From Actinomycetota bacterium (GTDB taxonomy: Bacteria; Actinomycetota; Actinomycetes; Nanopelagicales; Nanopelagicaceae): DNA of 26,866 bases. Position numbers and translations under genes: made by a program. Numbering within the stretch: the first letter of the stretch is position 1; each line of letters opens with the position of its first letter. The notes beneath the pieces are model-generated. The model made no database searches and was not told the DNA's origin. It was given only the letters and a program-made list of their open reading frames with translations. The stretch spans positions 1-26,866 of the forward strand of contig CANGVO010000002.1 in the NCBI GenBank assembly GCA_947457445.1. The letters run 5' to 3'. Below are positions 1-7,814 of the stretch, piece after piece.

Positions 1-207
1 CGCACTCCTCGTGTAATCGATTTTTTCGATCATAGGGCTGACTTTTATATCCGCCAGGTGTACTCGGAGCCTCACCTTTGAGGGCGACCGATCTGGGTAA
101 ACCCTAAGACTTGATAGGCCATTTGGCATAACTGGCGTGTTACAGCCATGTAAAACCTTTGGGAGTTCGGGGTGCTCAGATGTTCAGCCCTTAGTAGGCT
201 CGCTCAT
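1..207. promoter_or_regulatory. Divergent control region left of the RDD gene
   Basis: No credible coding frame is seen here. Read leftward, an AGGAG Shine-Dalgarno core lies at 5-9, a few bases from the window edge, so a minus-strand gene should start just outside; glnA is expected from the gene order. A leftward TATAAA box (44-49) has no clear -35. A small hairpin, ATCGA/TCGAT around an A-rich loop, lies near 17-31 in the would-be leader. Rightward, the RDD promoter ends the region. The identity of the outside gene is inference from synteny. Confidence 0.45.
195..200 (+). promoter_or_regulatory. Probable -10 box for a leaderless RDD mRNA
   Basis: TAGGCT is followed by seven bases and then the ATG at 208. 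A transcript starting about seven bases after the box would begin at the start codon. No Shine-Dalgarno sequence is visible. The same layout recurs at other gene starts in the window. Confidence 0.5.
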
Positions 208-561
208 ATGAAGCATGAAATTAGCTTGGGGCGGCGGTTGCTTGGCCTAAGCATCGACTGGCTGATGTGTTATGCAATCGCTTTTGGCCTGATCGGGCAA
301 ACCAGATTTACCCTGGTGGTCTTTTTCGTAGAGACCTTGCTCCTAACTTCCCTTGGGGGCGCCACGGCAGGCCATCGGATTGTCAGAATCAAAGTCGTAA
401 ATTTCGTAACCGGAGCAAATCCAACACCTTTACAAGCGCTGATTAGAACCGTTCTACTCTGTCTCGTCGTTACCGCAATTACCTATGATGAAAACGGCAG
501 AGGAATACATGAACGACTCAGTGGAACTGCTTTATTAGATCTTCGCAAAACTAGCGTTTAG
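208..561 (+). CDS. RDD family membrane protein
   Basis: This is a small integral membrane protein of about 117 residues. It has the RDD signature: paired Arg at the start of the first membrane helix (GRRLLGLSIDW, with Asp in the helix), a second hydrophobic segment, and a conserved G-HRI motif before a cytoplasmic stretch. The biochemical role of the family is mostly unknown. An in-frame GTG at 172 would add 12 residues, but the ATG at 208 fits the family N-terminus and sits at leaderless distance from TAGGCT. In mycobacteria the homologue lies between the DUF4191 gene and glnA1, as it appears to here. The 3' end overlaps the convergent DUF4191 gene by 11 bp. Confidence 0.8.
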   Translation: MKHEISLGRRLLGLSIDWLMCYAIAFGLIGQTRFTLVVFFVETLLLTSLGGATAGHRIVRIKVVNFVTGANPTPLQALIRTVLLCLVVTAITYDENGRGIHERLSGTALLDLRKTSV

Positions 562-1231
562 GAATACGAATTCCTTTAGGCATTGGTCCCTTTGGAATAG
601 GCAGAGACATTCCGCCAACGGCCTTGAAGCGCGCACGGACTTCTCGCATTTGATGAGCAGATAACTTCTTTGGCAACTTAGCCAGATGTTTCTGCAATTT
701 ACGAATAGGAACTTGACCGGGGTTATCGCCAACCAAGACTTCGAATACTGGAACTCCAGGCGCGAAACGCTCAGACTTCTTTCGCTCATCTTGCAGCATC
801 ATTCGAACTGCTTGAGTGCCCTCGCCGGTCAAAACAATTCCAGCGCGACCAATACTGCGGTGGACCATATCTTGGTTCTTTGTTACAGCAATGGCTGGAG
901 TTGTAACCCAACCTTTTCTAATCGCCATCAATACGCTGGCGCCTGCGCCTATCTGCCCTTCAATTGAAACGTACGCGGCAGATGCTGCGATACGAGTAAA
1001 GAAGAACATGGCTGCTAAGAGCGCAATTGGAAGAGTGACGAAGCCAAGATAAATTGGATGACCAATAAGAATTCCGATTGCGATACCGATTGCCCAGGTA
1101 ATGGCGAATACGCCAAAAATCCCTGCGCCGATCCATGGCTTAACCGATTTAGTTACAGAGTAAGCATCGCGGAAAGTTTGAAAACGAACCTTTTTTATCT
1201 TTGGCTCTTTCGCCTTATTCTTCTTAAACAT
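551..1231 (-). CDS. DUF4191 domain membrane protein
   Basis: This 226-residue protein matches the actinobacterial DUF4191 family (Rv2219-like). It has a basic N-terminus rich in Lys, two adjacent membrane helices at about residues 36-85, and a cytoplasmic C-terminal half ending in a Pro/Lys-rich tail (PIPKGPMPKGIRIPKR). The function is unknown. The family is usually found directly after lipA; here a PlsC-like gene separates them. It starts 4 bases after the plsC-like stop codon but also has its own candidate leaderless promoter, so it may be transcribed both ways. Family assignment is by sequence pattern and position; no role is proposed. Confidence 0.85.
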   Translation of the reverse strand: MFKKNKAKEPKIKKVRFQTFRDAYSVTKSVKPWIGAGIFGVFAITWAIGIAIGILIGHPIYLGFVTLPIALLAAMFFFTRIAASAAYVSIEGQIGAGASVLMAIRKGWVTTPAIAVTKNQDMVHRSIGRAGIVLTGEGTQAVRMMLQDERKKSERFAPGVPVFEVLVGDNPGQVPIRKLQKHLAKLPKKLSAHQMREVRARFKAVGGMSLPIPKGPMPKGIRIPKR

Positions 1232-1235
1232 GCGG

Positions 1236-1934
1236 CTAGTTTAGGGGAGCAGGTGCCGTACCACCAAGACGAGCGGGTGCCCAGCGTTGGCCCACATGGC
1301 TATCTGGGTAATTTGCCTGCACTTGGTGAAGTAATTGCAAGAGCGTCTCGCGCAATAATTTCTCACCCGCGTCGACATCGCTACCTTTTTCAAAAACTAG
1401 AGGTTCGCCAAAAGTTACATAAATTGGAGTTCGATTGCGTCGTAAATCGCGTTTAACTCCCTTAGTCCAAATTCTTTGCGAACCCCATACGATCGTTGGG
1501 ATAACAGGTGCACCTGAGCCCATAGCAAGTCTTACTGCGCCAGATTTCAATTCTTTAATCTCAAAACTGGTGGAGATCGTGCCCTCTGGAAAAATTCCAA
1601 CAACCTCGCCCGAGCGAAGTGCACGCAGTGCTGCAACAAAAGATGCCGATCCATTGTTTCGATCGACATTTATATGATGCATTCCGCGCATTAAGGGTCC
1701 CGCCAGTTTGTTGTCAAAAATCTCTTTTTTAGCCATGAAGCGAACTAAACGCCCCGTAGGAAGAGCGGCAGTTCCGATTAGCGCAAAGTCTAGATATCCG
1801 ATGTGATTCATCGCCAAAATTGCTCCGCCTTTACGCGGAATATTGGAATCACCTTCAAAATGAAATTGCAGACCTAGATATTTCCAAAAAGTTTTTAGAG
1901 CTACGATAACTGGGGGATAGACGACCTCAGCCAC
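1236..1934 (-). CDS. 1-acyl-sn-glycerol-3-phosphate acyltransferase family protein
   Basis: This is a PlsC/LPLAT-type acyltransferase of 232 residues. It transfers a fatty acyl group to a lysophospholipid such as lysophosphatidic acid at the inner face of the membrane. The catalytic HX4D motif is seen as NHIGYLDF (His44, Asp49) and the glycerol-phosphate-binding motif as FPEGT (115-119). A '[12 protein letters not shown]'-like block follows. The GTG start at 1934 overlaps the lipA stop region by 8 bp and is preceded by AAGG at suitable distance, so it is translated with lipA. Its position between lipA and the DUF4191 gene is not usual in mycobacteria. The exact acyl acceptor cannot be told from sequence. 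Confidence 0.9.
   Translation of the reverse strand: MAEVVYPPVIVALKTFWKYLGLQFHFEGDSNIPRKGGAILAMNHIGYLDFALIGTAALPTGRLVRFMAKKEIFDNKLAGPLMRGMHHINVDRNNGSASFVAALRALRSGEVVGIFPEGTISTSFEIKELKSGAVRLAMGSGAPVIPTIVWGSQRIWTKGVKRDLRRNRTPIYVTFGEPLVFEKGSDVDAGEKLLRETLLQLLHQVQANYPDSHVGQRWAPARLGGTAPAPLN
1238..1243 (-). promoter_or_regulatory. Probable -10 box for leaderless DUF4191 mRNA
   Basis: On the minus strand TAAACT is followed by six bases (AGCCGC) and the ATG at 1231. The box overlaps the last codons and stop of the upstream acyltransferase gene. Confidence 0.4.
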
Positions 1935-2871
1935 GAAGTGAACCTTCGCTAGCGCGCGCTGCCAGCGCTTGCTTGTAAAGCCTTCCTGCGCGATAGCTAG
2001 AACGAACTAGCGGACCGCTCATCACGCCTAGGAAACCAACTGCGGTGGCTTCATCGCTTAGTTCTACAAATTCTTCTGGTTTTACCCAACGCTCCACCGG
2101 ATGATGTTTATTCGTTGGGCGTAAATACTGTGTAATGGTAATCAAGTCGCATCCGGCGGCATGAAGATCAACTAGCGCTTGTGATACTTCTTCGCGAGTT
2201 TCACCAAGACCTAAAATTAAGTTCGATTTAGTTACTAATCCAAAATCGCGGGCCATCCCAATAACCTGCAGAGATTTCTCGTAGGTAAAGGCAGGACGGA
2301 TTCTCTTGAAGATTCTTGGAACCGTTTCTAAATTATGAGCGAAAACTTCTGGCTGAGTTTCAAAAATTTGATTTAGTAATTCAGGTTTGGCGTGAAAATC
2401 AGGAGCCAACATTTCAACGCCACATCCTGGATTTAACTCGTGAACTTGTCGAATAGTTTCTGCGTATAACCACGCACCTTCATCTGGAAGGTCATCTCTA
2501 GTTACTCCTGTGATGGTGGCATAACGCAGCCCCATAGCTTTAACGGACTCGGCGACTTTGCGCGGTTCTTCGCGATCAATTGGTAAAGGTTTACCTGTAT
2601 CAATATTGCAAAAGTCGCATCTGCGAGTGCAGCGGTCTCCACCAATTAAGAATGTAGCCTCTTTATCTTCCCAGCATTCAAAAATATTTGGACAAGCCGC
2701 TTCTTGGCAGACGGTATGTAAACCTTCGCTCTTAACTAGTGAACGCAACCTGGTGTATTCGGGACCCATATTTGCGCGAGTCTTTATCCACTCTGGTTTA
2801 CGCTCGATTGGAGTTTCAGTATTGCGAGCTTCAATGCGAAGAAGTTTGCGGCCTTCGGGAGCGATCGTCAT
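1927..2871 (-). CDS. lipA: Lipoyl synthase
   Basis: This is a radical-SAM enzyme that inserts two sulfurs into protein-bound octanoyl groups to make lipoyl cofactor. It has 314 residues, usual for LipA. The auxiliary cluster cysteines are Cys55, Cys60 and Cys66 ([12 protein letters not shown]). The radical-SAM CxxxCxxC is Cys81/85/88 (CTRRCDFC). The C-terminal RSSY motif supplies the serine ligand of the auxiliary cluster. The ATG overlaps the lipB stop by 4 bp (ATGA), with AAGG upstream, so lipB and lipA form one translationally coupled unit. The targets, SucB and presumably GcvH, are partly encoded nearby. Confidence 0.98.
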   Translation of the reverse strand: MTIAPEGRKLLRIEARNTETPIERKPEWIKTRANMGPEYTRLRSLVKSEGLHTVCQEAACPNIFECWEDKEATFLIGGDRCTRRCDFCNIDTGKPLPIDREEPRKVAESVKAMGLRYATITGVTRDDLPDEGAWLYAETIRQVHELNPGCGVEMLAPDFHAKPELLNQIFETQPEVFAHNLETVPRIFKRIRPAFTYEKSLQVIGMARDFGLVTKSNLILGLGETREEVSQALVDLHAAGCDLITITQYLRPTNKHHPVERWVKPEEFVELSDEATAVGFLGVMSGPLVRSSYRAGRLYKQALAARASEGSLRG

Positions 2872-3536
2872 GCGCTTACCTTACCTAGGGCTTCGTAAAG
2901 ATACTTCTCGATCACGGGCATAACCTCAGAAATATCTATTTTTCGCCCAAGCTCAGCCGCCATTGAAGTAACAGAGGCGTCATCTATGCCGCACGGAACT
3001 ATTCGGCCAAAGGCAGATAAGTCAGGAGCAACGTTTAAGGCAAACCCGTGCATGGTGACACCCGATGCAACTCGGATACCGATTGCGGCAATTTTTCTGT
3101 CGCCTTTAATGTCATGAATCCAGACCCCAGAACGATCGTCAATCCGAATTCCGTTTATTCCAAATTCAGCGCAGACCTTGATAAGAGCACTTTCTAATGT
3201 ACGGACGAATCCAACTAATTCGGTTGGCTTAAGTAACTTAACTATTGGATAACCAACTAATTGTCCTGGACCATGCCAAGTTATACGTCCACCACGGTCG
3301 ACGTTAACGACCGGAGTTCCATCAGTGGGTTTTTCATAATCTTGTGTTCGCTTGCCAGCGGTATAGACCGGTGGATGTTCCAGTAGCAATAAAGTATTTG
3401 GGCGGATACCGGACACAACTTCACCATGAATTTTCCGCTGCAACTGAAGAGCTTCTTCATAATCCATTAGACCAATGCGATTCAGGGCAATTTTTGTGAT
3501 GCTTTTCTCGGCATCGATCGGCGATTGAAGGGGCAC
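2868..3536 (-). CDS. lipB: Lipoyl(octanoyl) transferase
   Basis: LipB moves an octanoyl group from acyl carrier protein to the target lysine of lipoyl domains, the step before LipA. The 222-residue protein shows the family blocks [37 protein letters not shown], the catalytic lysine block KIAAIGIR and the acyl-thioester cysteine in PCGI. The GTG at 3536 is chosen because the upstream in-frame stretch back to a stop has no other start codon, and TACGCT lies six bases before it. The first gene of the lipB-lipA-plsC unit, it is divergent from the MMPL gene across a short region containing a perfect dyad. Confidence 0.96.
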   Translation of the reverse strand: MPLQSPIDAEKSITKIALNRIGLMDYEEALQLQRKIHGEVVSGIRPNTLLLLEHPPVYTAGKRTQDYEKPTDGTPVVNVDRGGRITWHGPGQLVGYPIVKLLKPTELVGFVRTLESALIKVCAEFGINGIRIDDRSGVWIHDIKGDRKIAAIGIRVASGVTMHGFALNVAPDLSAFGRIVPCGIDDASVTSMAAELGRKIDISEVMPVIEKYLYEALGKVSA

Positions 3537-3538
3537 TG

Positions 3539-3562
3539 GTACAGCGTAAAGGTAGGCTGTAC
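3539..3562. promoter_or_regulatory. Perfect inverted repeat, candidate operator between lipB and the MMPL gene
   Basis: The arms are GTACAGC (3539-3545) and GCTGTAC (3556-3562) with a 10-base spacer, a perfect 7+7 dyad. It covers the lipB -10 box and lies just before the lipB start codon. The spacer and right arm contain a plus-strand TAGGCT (3553-3558) that could serve the MMPL gene. Size and position are typical of a site for a dimeric repressor. The regulator is unknown and not encoded in the window as far as I can see. Confidence 0.5.
3543..3548 (-). promoter_or_regulatory. Probable -10 box for leaderless lipB mRNA
   Basis: Minus-strand TACGCT, six bases (GTACCA), then the GTG start codon at 3536. 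The box overlaps one arm of the inverted repeat at 3539-3562. Confidence 0.5.
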
Positions 3563-3613
3563 TCCTAGCGAATTCAGCTCCTTAACCGCCCGAAAGGCCA
3601 AATTATCGTGACC

Positions 3614-5761
3614 ATGCAGAGCGCCCAAAGCAACCGTAAACCGTATGCCATCGCCATGTTGGTGGTTATCGCCTGGATTGTCATCACCGGAGTTTTTGGC
3701 CCACTCTTCGGAAAGCTCACCTCTGTCCAAGAGAATAACAATTCGTCATTCCTACCCGAGGGCGCAGAAGCAACTCTGGCTTCAGATCAAATACAACAAT
3801 TTTCATCACAAGATTCATTTAATTTTCCGGCGCTCGTTCTCTTCGAGGGAACCTTTACGCCAGCAACTTTGGCTGCGGTTACCGACCATGTCAACAAAGT
3901 TGGAGATTTAACTTTGGCAGGCACTTCGGCGAAAATTTCCGATTACCTAGCACCGAATCAAGTTATTTCCGTATTTCCTTCGCAAGATGGAAAGGCACTT
4001 CTTGCAAATATTCCTCTAGATGGAAATGCGATTTCAAAATTACTGCCTAACGATGAACCCGTTCTCCCCGCAGCAATTGAGGCGCTTCGTGAGGACATTG
4101 GACCTATCGCAAAAGCCAACGGTTTCACTCCATATGTAACCGGTCCAGGAGGGTTGCTAGGCGATCTCTTTGGAGCATTCGGTTCGATTGACTCAACGCT
4201 ACTTCTAACAACCTTAGGAGTAGTTGCTGTAATTCTGATTGTTGTATATCGCTCACCAATCTTGTGGATCATTCCTCTACTATCTTCACTCTTTGCTCTC
4301 TCAACTGCTGGTGGAATTGTTTATCTTTTGGCCAAGAACGACATCATTGATGTAGATGGACAATCGCAAGGAATTCTTTCGGTGTTAGTTATCGGTGCAG
4401 CAACGGATTATGCGCTTTTGCTAATCGCCCGTTACCGCGAAGAATTGCATTTCACCGATAATCGATTTACGGCGATGCGCGTTGCATATAAAGGTGTGTG
4501 GGAGCCAATTCTTGCCTCTGGATCAACGGTTGCAATCTCGCTCTTGATTTTGCTATTTAGCCAGTTAACAAATACTGCTGGACTTGGCCCTATCGGTGCA
4601 ATCGGCATTGTTTGTTCGATGATCACAATTTTGACTTTGCTACCGGCCCTACTTTTGATTTTTGGACGTTGGATTTTCTGGCCTCGTATTCCAGAAAATG
4701 ATGGCGATGATCATGTGATGACAGGAATGTGGTCGAAAGTCTCAAACTCAATTGGTCGAAATCCTCGCAAGGCCTGGGTAATAACAGGAGTCGTTCTTCT
4801 GGCGTTTGCAGCGACATCAACAACTCTTAAGGCTGATGGAATCGGAACCGTTGATACTTTTACCGGCAATCCTGAATCAGTTGTTGGTCAAAAACTACTT
4901 GTCACGCACTTCCCAGGCGGTGAAGGCGATCCGACTCAAATTGTTGTTGATGTCCAAAAAATTGCCGCTGTTTCTGCTGCAGTCAAGAACGCACCTGGAG
5001 TAACTGATGTAACGCCAATGCTCGATGGCATGGTGATTCCTGGTCAGCCAGTTCCCGAAACAAAAATCGTAAACGGACGGGCAATATTAAATGTAACCCT
5101 GGATAAGGCTCCCGATAGCGTCGAAGCTGGAAATGACATTCCAAAAATTCGAGAAATAGCGAAGTCTGTTGATGAAACCGCCCTCGTTGGCGGTACCAGC
5201 GCGGTTTACTTCGATGTTCGCACAGCCAATAATCGCGACAATAAAACGATTATTCCGATTATTTTATTGGTTATTACATTAATCCTTGGCTTGCTGTTGC
5301 GAAGCATTCTAAGTGCAATAGTTCTTCTTGGAACTGTTGTGTTGAGTTATTTTGCAACCCTTGGCGTATGTGCTTTGGTCTTTAATCACGTTTTCGGTTT
5401 CGCCGGTGGTGATAATTCATTCCCACTCTTTGCATTTATTTTCTTGGTGGCACTCGGTATCGATTACAACATTTTCCTTATGACACGCGTACGTGAAGAA
5501 AGTGCAAAAATCGGAACCCGCGCGGGAGTAATCAAGGGTGTAACGGTTACAGGCGCAGTAATCACCTCGGCCGGAATTGTTCTGGCTGCAACGTTTGCGG
5601 TACTTGGATTACTCCCTCTCGTGCCACTTGCTCAACTTGGTTTTGCCGTTGGTTTCGGCGTACTGCTAGACACGATCATCGTTCGATCAATTTTGGTTCC
5701 TGCGCTGGTTCACGACATTGGACCAAAAATCTGGTGGCCTTCTAAACTTCAAAACAAATAG
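3614..5761 (+). CDS. MMPL family RND transporter
   Basis: This is a membrane exporter of the MmpL/RND superfamily, about 715 residues with two repeated halves. Each half has one N-terminal helix, a large extracellular domain and a bundle of helices. The first bundle contains GAATDYALLLIARYREE and the second ALGIDYNIFLMTRVREE; these hold the conserved Asp-Tyr used for proton relay in MmpL proteins. Substrates in the family are often lipids or hydrophobic compounds; none can be named here. An in-frame GTG lies at 3608; the ATG at 3614 is preferred because AATTAT precedes it by seven bases. It forms a likely operon with the FAD oxidoreductase (14-base gap) and is divergent from lipB across the dyad. 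Confidence 0.92.
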   Translation: MQSAQSNRKPYAIAMLVVIAWIVITGVFGPLFGKLTSVQENNNSSFLPEGAEATLASDQIQQFSSQDSFNFPALVLFEGTFTPATLAAVTDHVNKVGDLTLAGTSAKISDYLAPNQVISVFPSQDGKALLANIPLDGNAISKLLPNDEPVLPAAIEALREDIGPIAKANGFTPYVTGPGGLLGDLFGAFGSIDSTLLLTTLGVVAVILIVVYRSPILWIIPLLSSLFALSTAGGIVYLLAKNDIIDVDGQSQGILSVLVIGAATDYALLLIARYREELHFTDNRFTAMRVAYKGVWEPILASGSTVAISLLILLFSQLTNTAGLGPIGAIGIVCSMITILTLLPALLLIFGRWIFWPRIPENDGDDHVMTGMWSKVSNSIGRNPRKAWVITGVVLLAFAATSTTLKADGIGTVDTFTGNPESVVGQKLLVTHFPGGEGDPTQIVVDVQKIAAVSAAVKNAPGVTDVTPMLDGMVIPGQPVPETKIVNGRAILNVTLDKAPDSVEAGNDIPKIREIAKSVDETALVGGTSAVYFDVRTANNRDNKTIIPIILLVITLILGLLLRSILSAIVLLGTVVLSYFATLGVCALVFNHVFGFAGGDNSFPLFAFIFLVALGIDYNIFLMTRVREESAKIGTRAGVIKGVTVTGAVITSAGIVLAATFAVLGLLPLVPLAQLGFAVGFGVLLDTIIVRSILVPALVHDIGPKIWWPSKLQNK

Positions 5762-5775
5762 ATCAAACTCGCTAA

Positions 5776-6942
5776 ATGTATTTAGTAATTGGCGCAGGAC
5801 TTGCGGGTCTAAACGCAGCGCTGACTTTGCAAGATGCAGGCATGCCAGTAACGGTAATCGATGGCTCAGATAGAGCGGGTGGGCGAGTAGCCACCGATGT
5901 CATTGATGGCTTTGTTTTGGATCGTGGATTTCAGCTGATCAATTTGAATTATCCAGAAATAAAACGACTAGCCGTCGCCGACGAGCTAGATTTTAGAATT
6001 GCACCTCGAACCGTGGGCATTTCTAGTGGAACACAAAGAATTGCAATTGGGGATCCACGTCAGGCACCGTTATCAGTTTTTTCAAAGAAGACCGGTGCTC
6101 TCACAGAGAAAGCCTCGTTCATTAGATATTTGGCCACCAAACCTTCCCCCGATGAAGATGTGGAAACCCATCTACTCAGGTGCGGAACCGGTGGTCTGTA
6201 TAAAAGTGTGTTGCGTCCATTTCTACAAGGAGTTTTTCTCACTGAACCATCGCAAGTAAGTGCAATTATTGGTCGGGAACTAATCGGAAGTTTCATTTCG
6301 GGCAAGTCTGGAATACCAGCAGATGGTGTCGGCGTTTTCTCTCAAACCCTGGCGAATCGAATACTAGATCTGCGCCTGAATACTCAAGTTGAGGAAATTC
6401 GTGGCAACCGAGTAATAACAAATCAAGGCGAGTTCGTAGCTACCAAAATTGTTTTGGCGACTGATTTGACTACTGCCGCACAACTTCTTGGCGCTAATCA
6501 AGTGGCGCCTTTAATTCGCGCAACAACTTGGTATCACGTTGTCGAGAATGCGCCAGAGAATAAAGCGGAACTCATATTAGATGCCGAAAATCGTGGACCC
6601 GTAGTTAACTCAATTGTCATTTCGAAGCTTTCAGAGCGATATGCACCTGCTGGGCAAAATTTGATTTCATCAACAACGATTGCTCATGCATCAGAATCAG
6701 AAGTTCGTCGCCATCTCGCTTTAATGTGGGGGAGTTCGACGGAAAATTGGAGACTGCTCGCGAAATATGAAATTAATAGCGCGCTGCCTCTATTTGAGCC
6801 AGGCAAAGTTTTGCCAAAGAGTTCAAAATTTAATGAAATGATTTATCTTGCGGGAGATTATCGATCCGGACCTTCACAAAATGGCGCACTTGCCTCCGGC
6901 AGGCTTGCCGCTAAGGAGTTATTGTTCGATCAGGGCTTGTAG
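5776..6942 (+). CDS. FAD-dependent oxidoreductase, amine oxidase/phytoene desaturase-like
   Basis: This 388-residue flavoprotein has an N-terminal Rossmann dinucleotide-binding motif (GAGLAGLNAALTL, residues 6-18), the acidic ribose-binding residue in VIDGSDRAGGR, and a C-terminal FAD-closing motif (YLAGDYRSGPSQNGALASGR). The block VLDRGFQLINLNYPE resembles a widespread uncharacterised branch related to carotenoid desaturases and protoporphyrinogen oxidases. The substrate is unknown. It follows the MMPL gene by 14 bases, and CAAACT lies six bases before the ATG, so a separate weak start is possible. Co-expression with an exporter suggests a modified hydrophobic product, but this is inference. 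Its end overlaps the convergent epimerase gene by 24 bp. Confidence 0.85.
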   Translation: MYLVIGAGLAGLNAALTLQDAGMPVTVIDGSDRAGGRVATDVIDGFVLDRGFQLINLNYPEIKRLAVADELDFRIAPRTVGISSGTQRIAIGDPRQAPLSVFSKKTGALTEKASFIRYLATKPSPDEDVETHLLRCGTGGLYKSVLRPFLQGVFLTEPSQVSAIIGRELIGSFISGKSGIPADGVGVFSQTLANRILDLRLNTQVEEIRGNRVITNQGEFVATKIVLATDLTTAAQLLGANQVAPLIRATTWYHVVENAPENKAELILDAENRGPVVNSIVISKLSERYAPAGQNLISSTTIAHASESEVRRHLALMWGSSTENWRLLAKYEINSALPLFEPGKVLPKSSKFNEMIYLAGDYRSGPSQNGALASGRLAAKELLFDQGL

Positions 6943-7809
6943 TGCGGTTGAAATATGTGGGTAGTCCCATTGGAAACCAGCATCAGCTAGAGCGTTCGGC
7001 ATAACTTTTTTGGAACCAAGTACTTCACTAGAAAATCCACCCAGCGCAATCTTCAGCGCAATTGCGGGAGCGGGAAAGAGCGCAGGACGATTCATTGCTC
7101 GAGCCAGCGCAGCAGTAAATTCTTGATTGGTAACTGGGTTCGGTGAGGTCAGATTTACTGGACCTGAAATATTTTTCTCCAGAGAAAAGGTAATCGCACG
7201 TACAACATCGTGCAGAGTGATCCAAGACCACCATTGCTTTCCGGATCCAAGCTTTCCTCCGAGTCCAAATCGAAAGAGCGGAAGCATTCGTCCAAGCGCT
7301 CCGCCCGTAGGATCCAAGACCAAGCCAGTACGAAGTTTTACAGTTCGAACATCACCGGCCAGATCTGCGGCACCTTCCCATTCACGACAAACTGCAGCTA
7401 AAAAATCACTTCCCGAAGAATCACTTTCTACAACAGCGCGATTTCCTGAATCTCCATACCAACCAATGGCGCTAGCGGAGATAAACACTTGTGGCTTTAC
7501 CTCGGCAACGGCTGCAGCGATGGCATTCGTTCCAAGCAAGCGAGAGTTCAATATTTCTGACTTAAATCGTTTTGACCATCGCTTATCACTAACGCCAACA
7601 CCTGCGAGATGAATTACAGCATCAACACCACGCAGTGCATCTAAATCAACATATCCAGTCTTTGGATCCCAACGAATTTCATCGGGAGCAACGGTGGCGC
7701 GACGGACTAGTCGTTGAACTGTATGTCCCTCTGATTTCAAATGCCCAACAAGTGCGCTACCGATAAGCCCGGATGCGCCCGTAATCGCGATACGTTGCGG
7801 AACTCGCAT
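6919..7809 (-). CDS. TIGR01777 family epimerase (SDR39U1-like)
   Basis: This is an extended/atypical short-chain dehydrogenase-like protein of 296 residues. It has the NAD(P)-binding GASGLIG motif (residues 11-17), the VIHLAG block, and the family-typical SASAIGWYGDSG segment. The C-terminal DUF1731-like region contains the VMPNALADAGFQW motif. The physiological substrate is not known for the family. It follows sucB by 5 bases and sits in the conserved actinobacterial order pepA-lpd-sucB-this gene-lipB, so it is probably co-transcribed with the lipoyl enzymes; the link to lipoate is positional only. Confidence 0.9.
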   Translation of the reverse strand: MRVPQRIAITGASGLIGSALVGHLKSEGHTVQRLVRRATVAPDEIRWDPKTGYVDLDALRGVDAVIHLAGVGVSDKRWSKRFKSEILNSRLLGTNAIAAAVAEVKPQVFISASAIGWYGDSGNRAVVESDSSGSDFLAAVCREWEGAADLAGDVRTVKLRTGLVLDPTGGALGRMLPLFRFGLGGKLGSGKQWWSWITLHDVVRAITFSLEKNISGPVNLTSPNPVTNQEFTAALARAMNRPALFPAPAIALKIALGGFSSEVLGSKKVMPNALADAGFQWDYPHISTALQALIEQ

Positions 7810-7814
7810 TTAAT

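Noticed and set aside
17..31. ATCGATTTTTTCGAT as an intrinsic terminator
   Set aside because: The T-run forms the loop rather than following the stem, and the stem is only about 5-7 bp and AT-rich. I keep it only as a minor leader hairpin.
7127..7612. Long plus-strand open frame of 161 codons
   Set aside because: It lies wholly opposite the well-supported TIGR01777 epimerase gene, has no recognisable motif and an unnatural composition; it is a shadow of the real gene.
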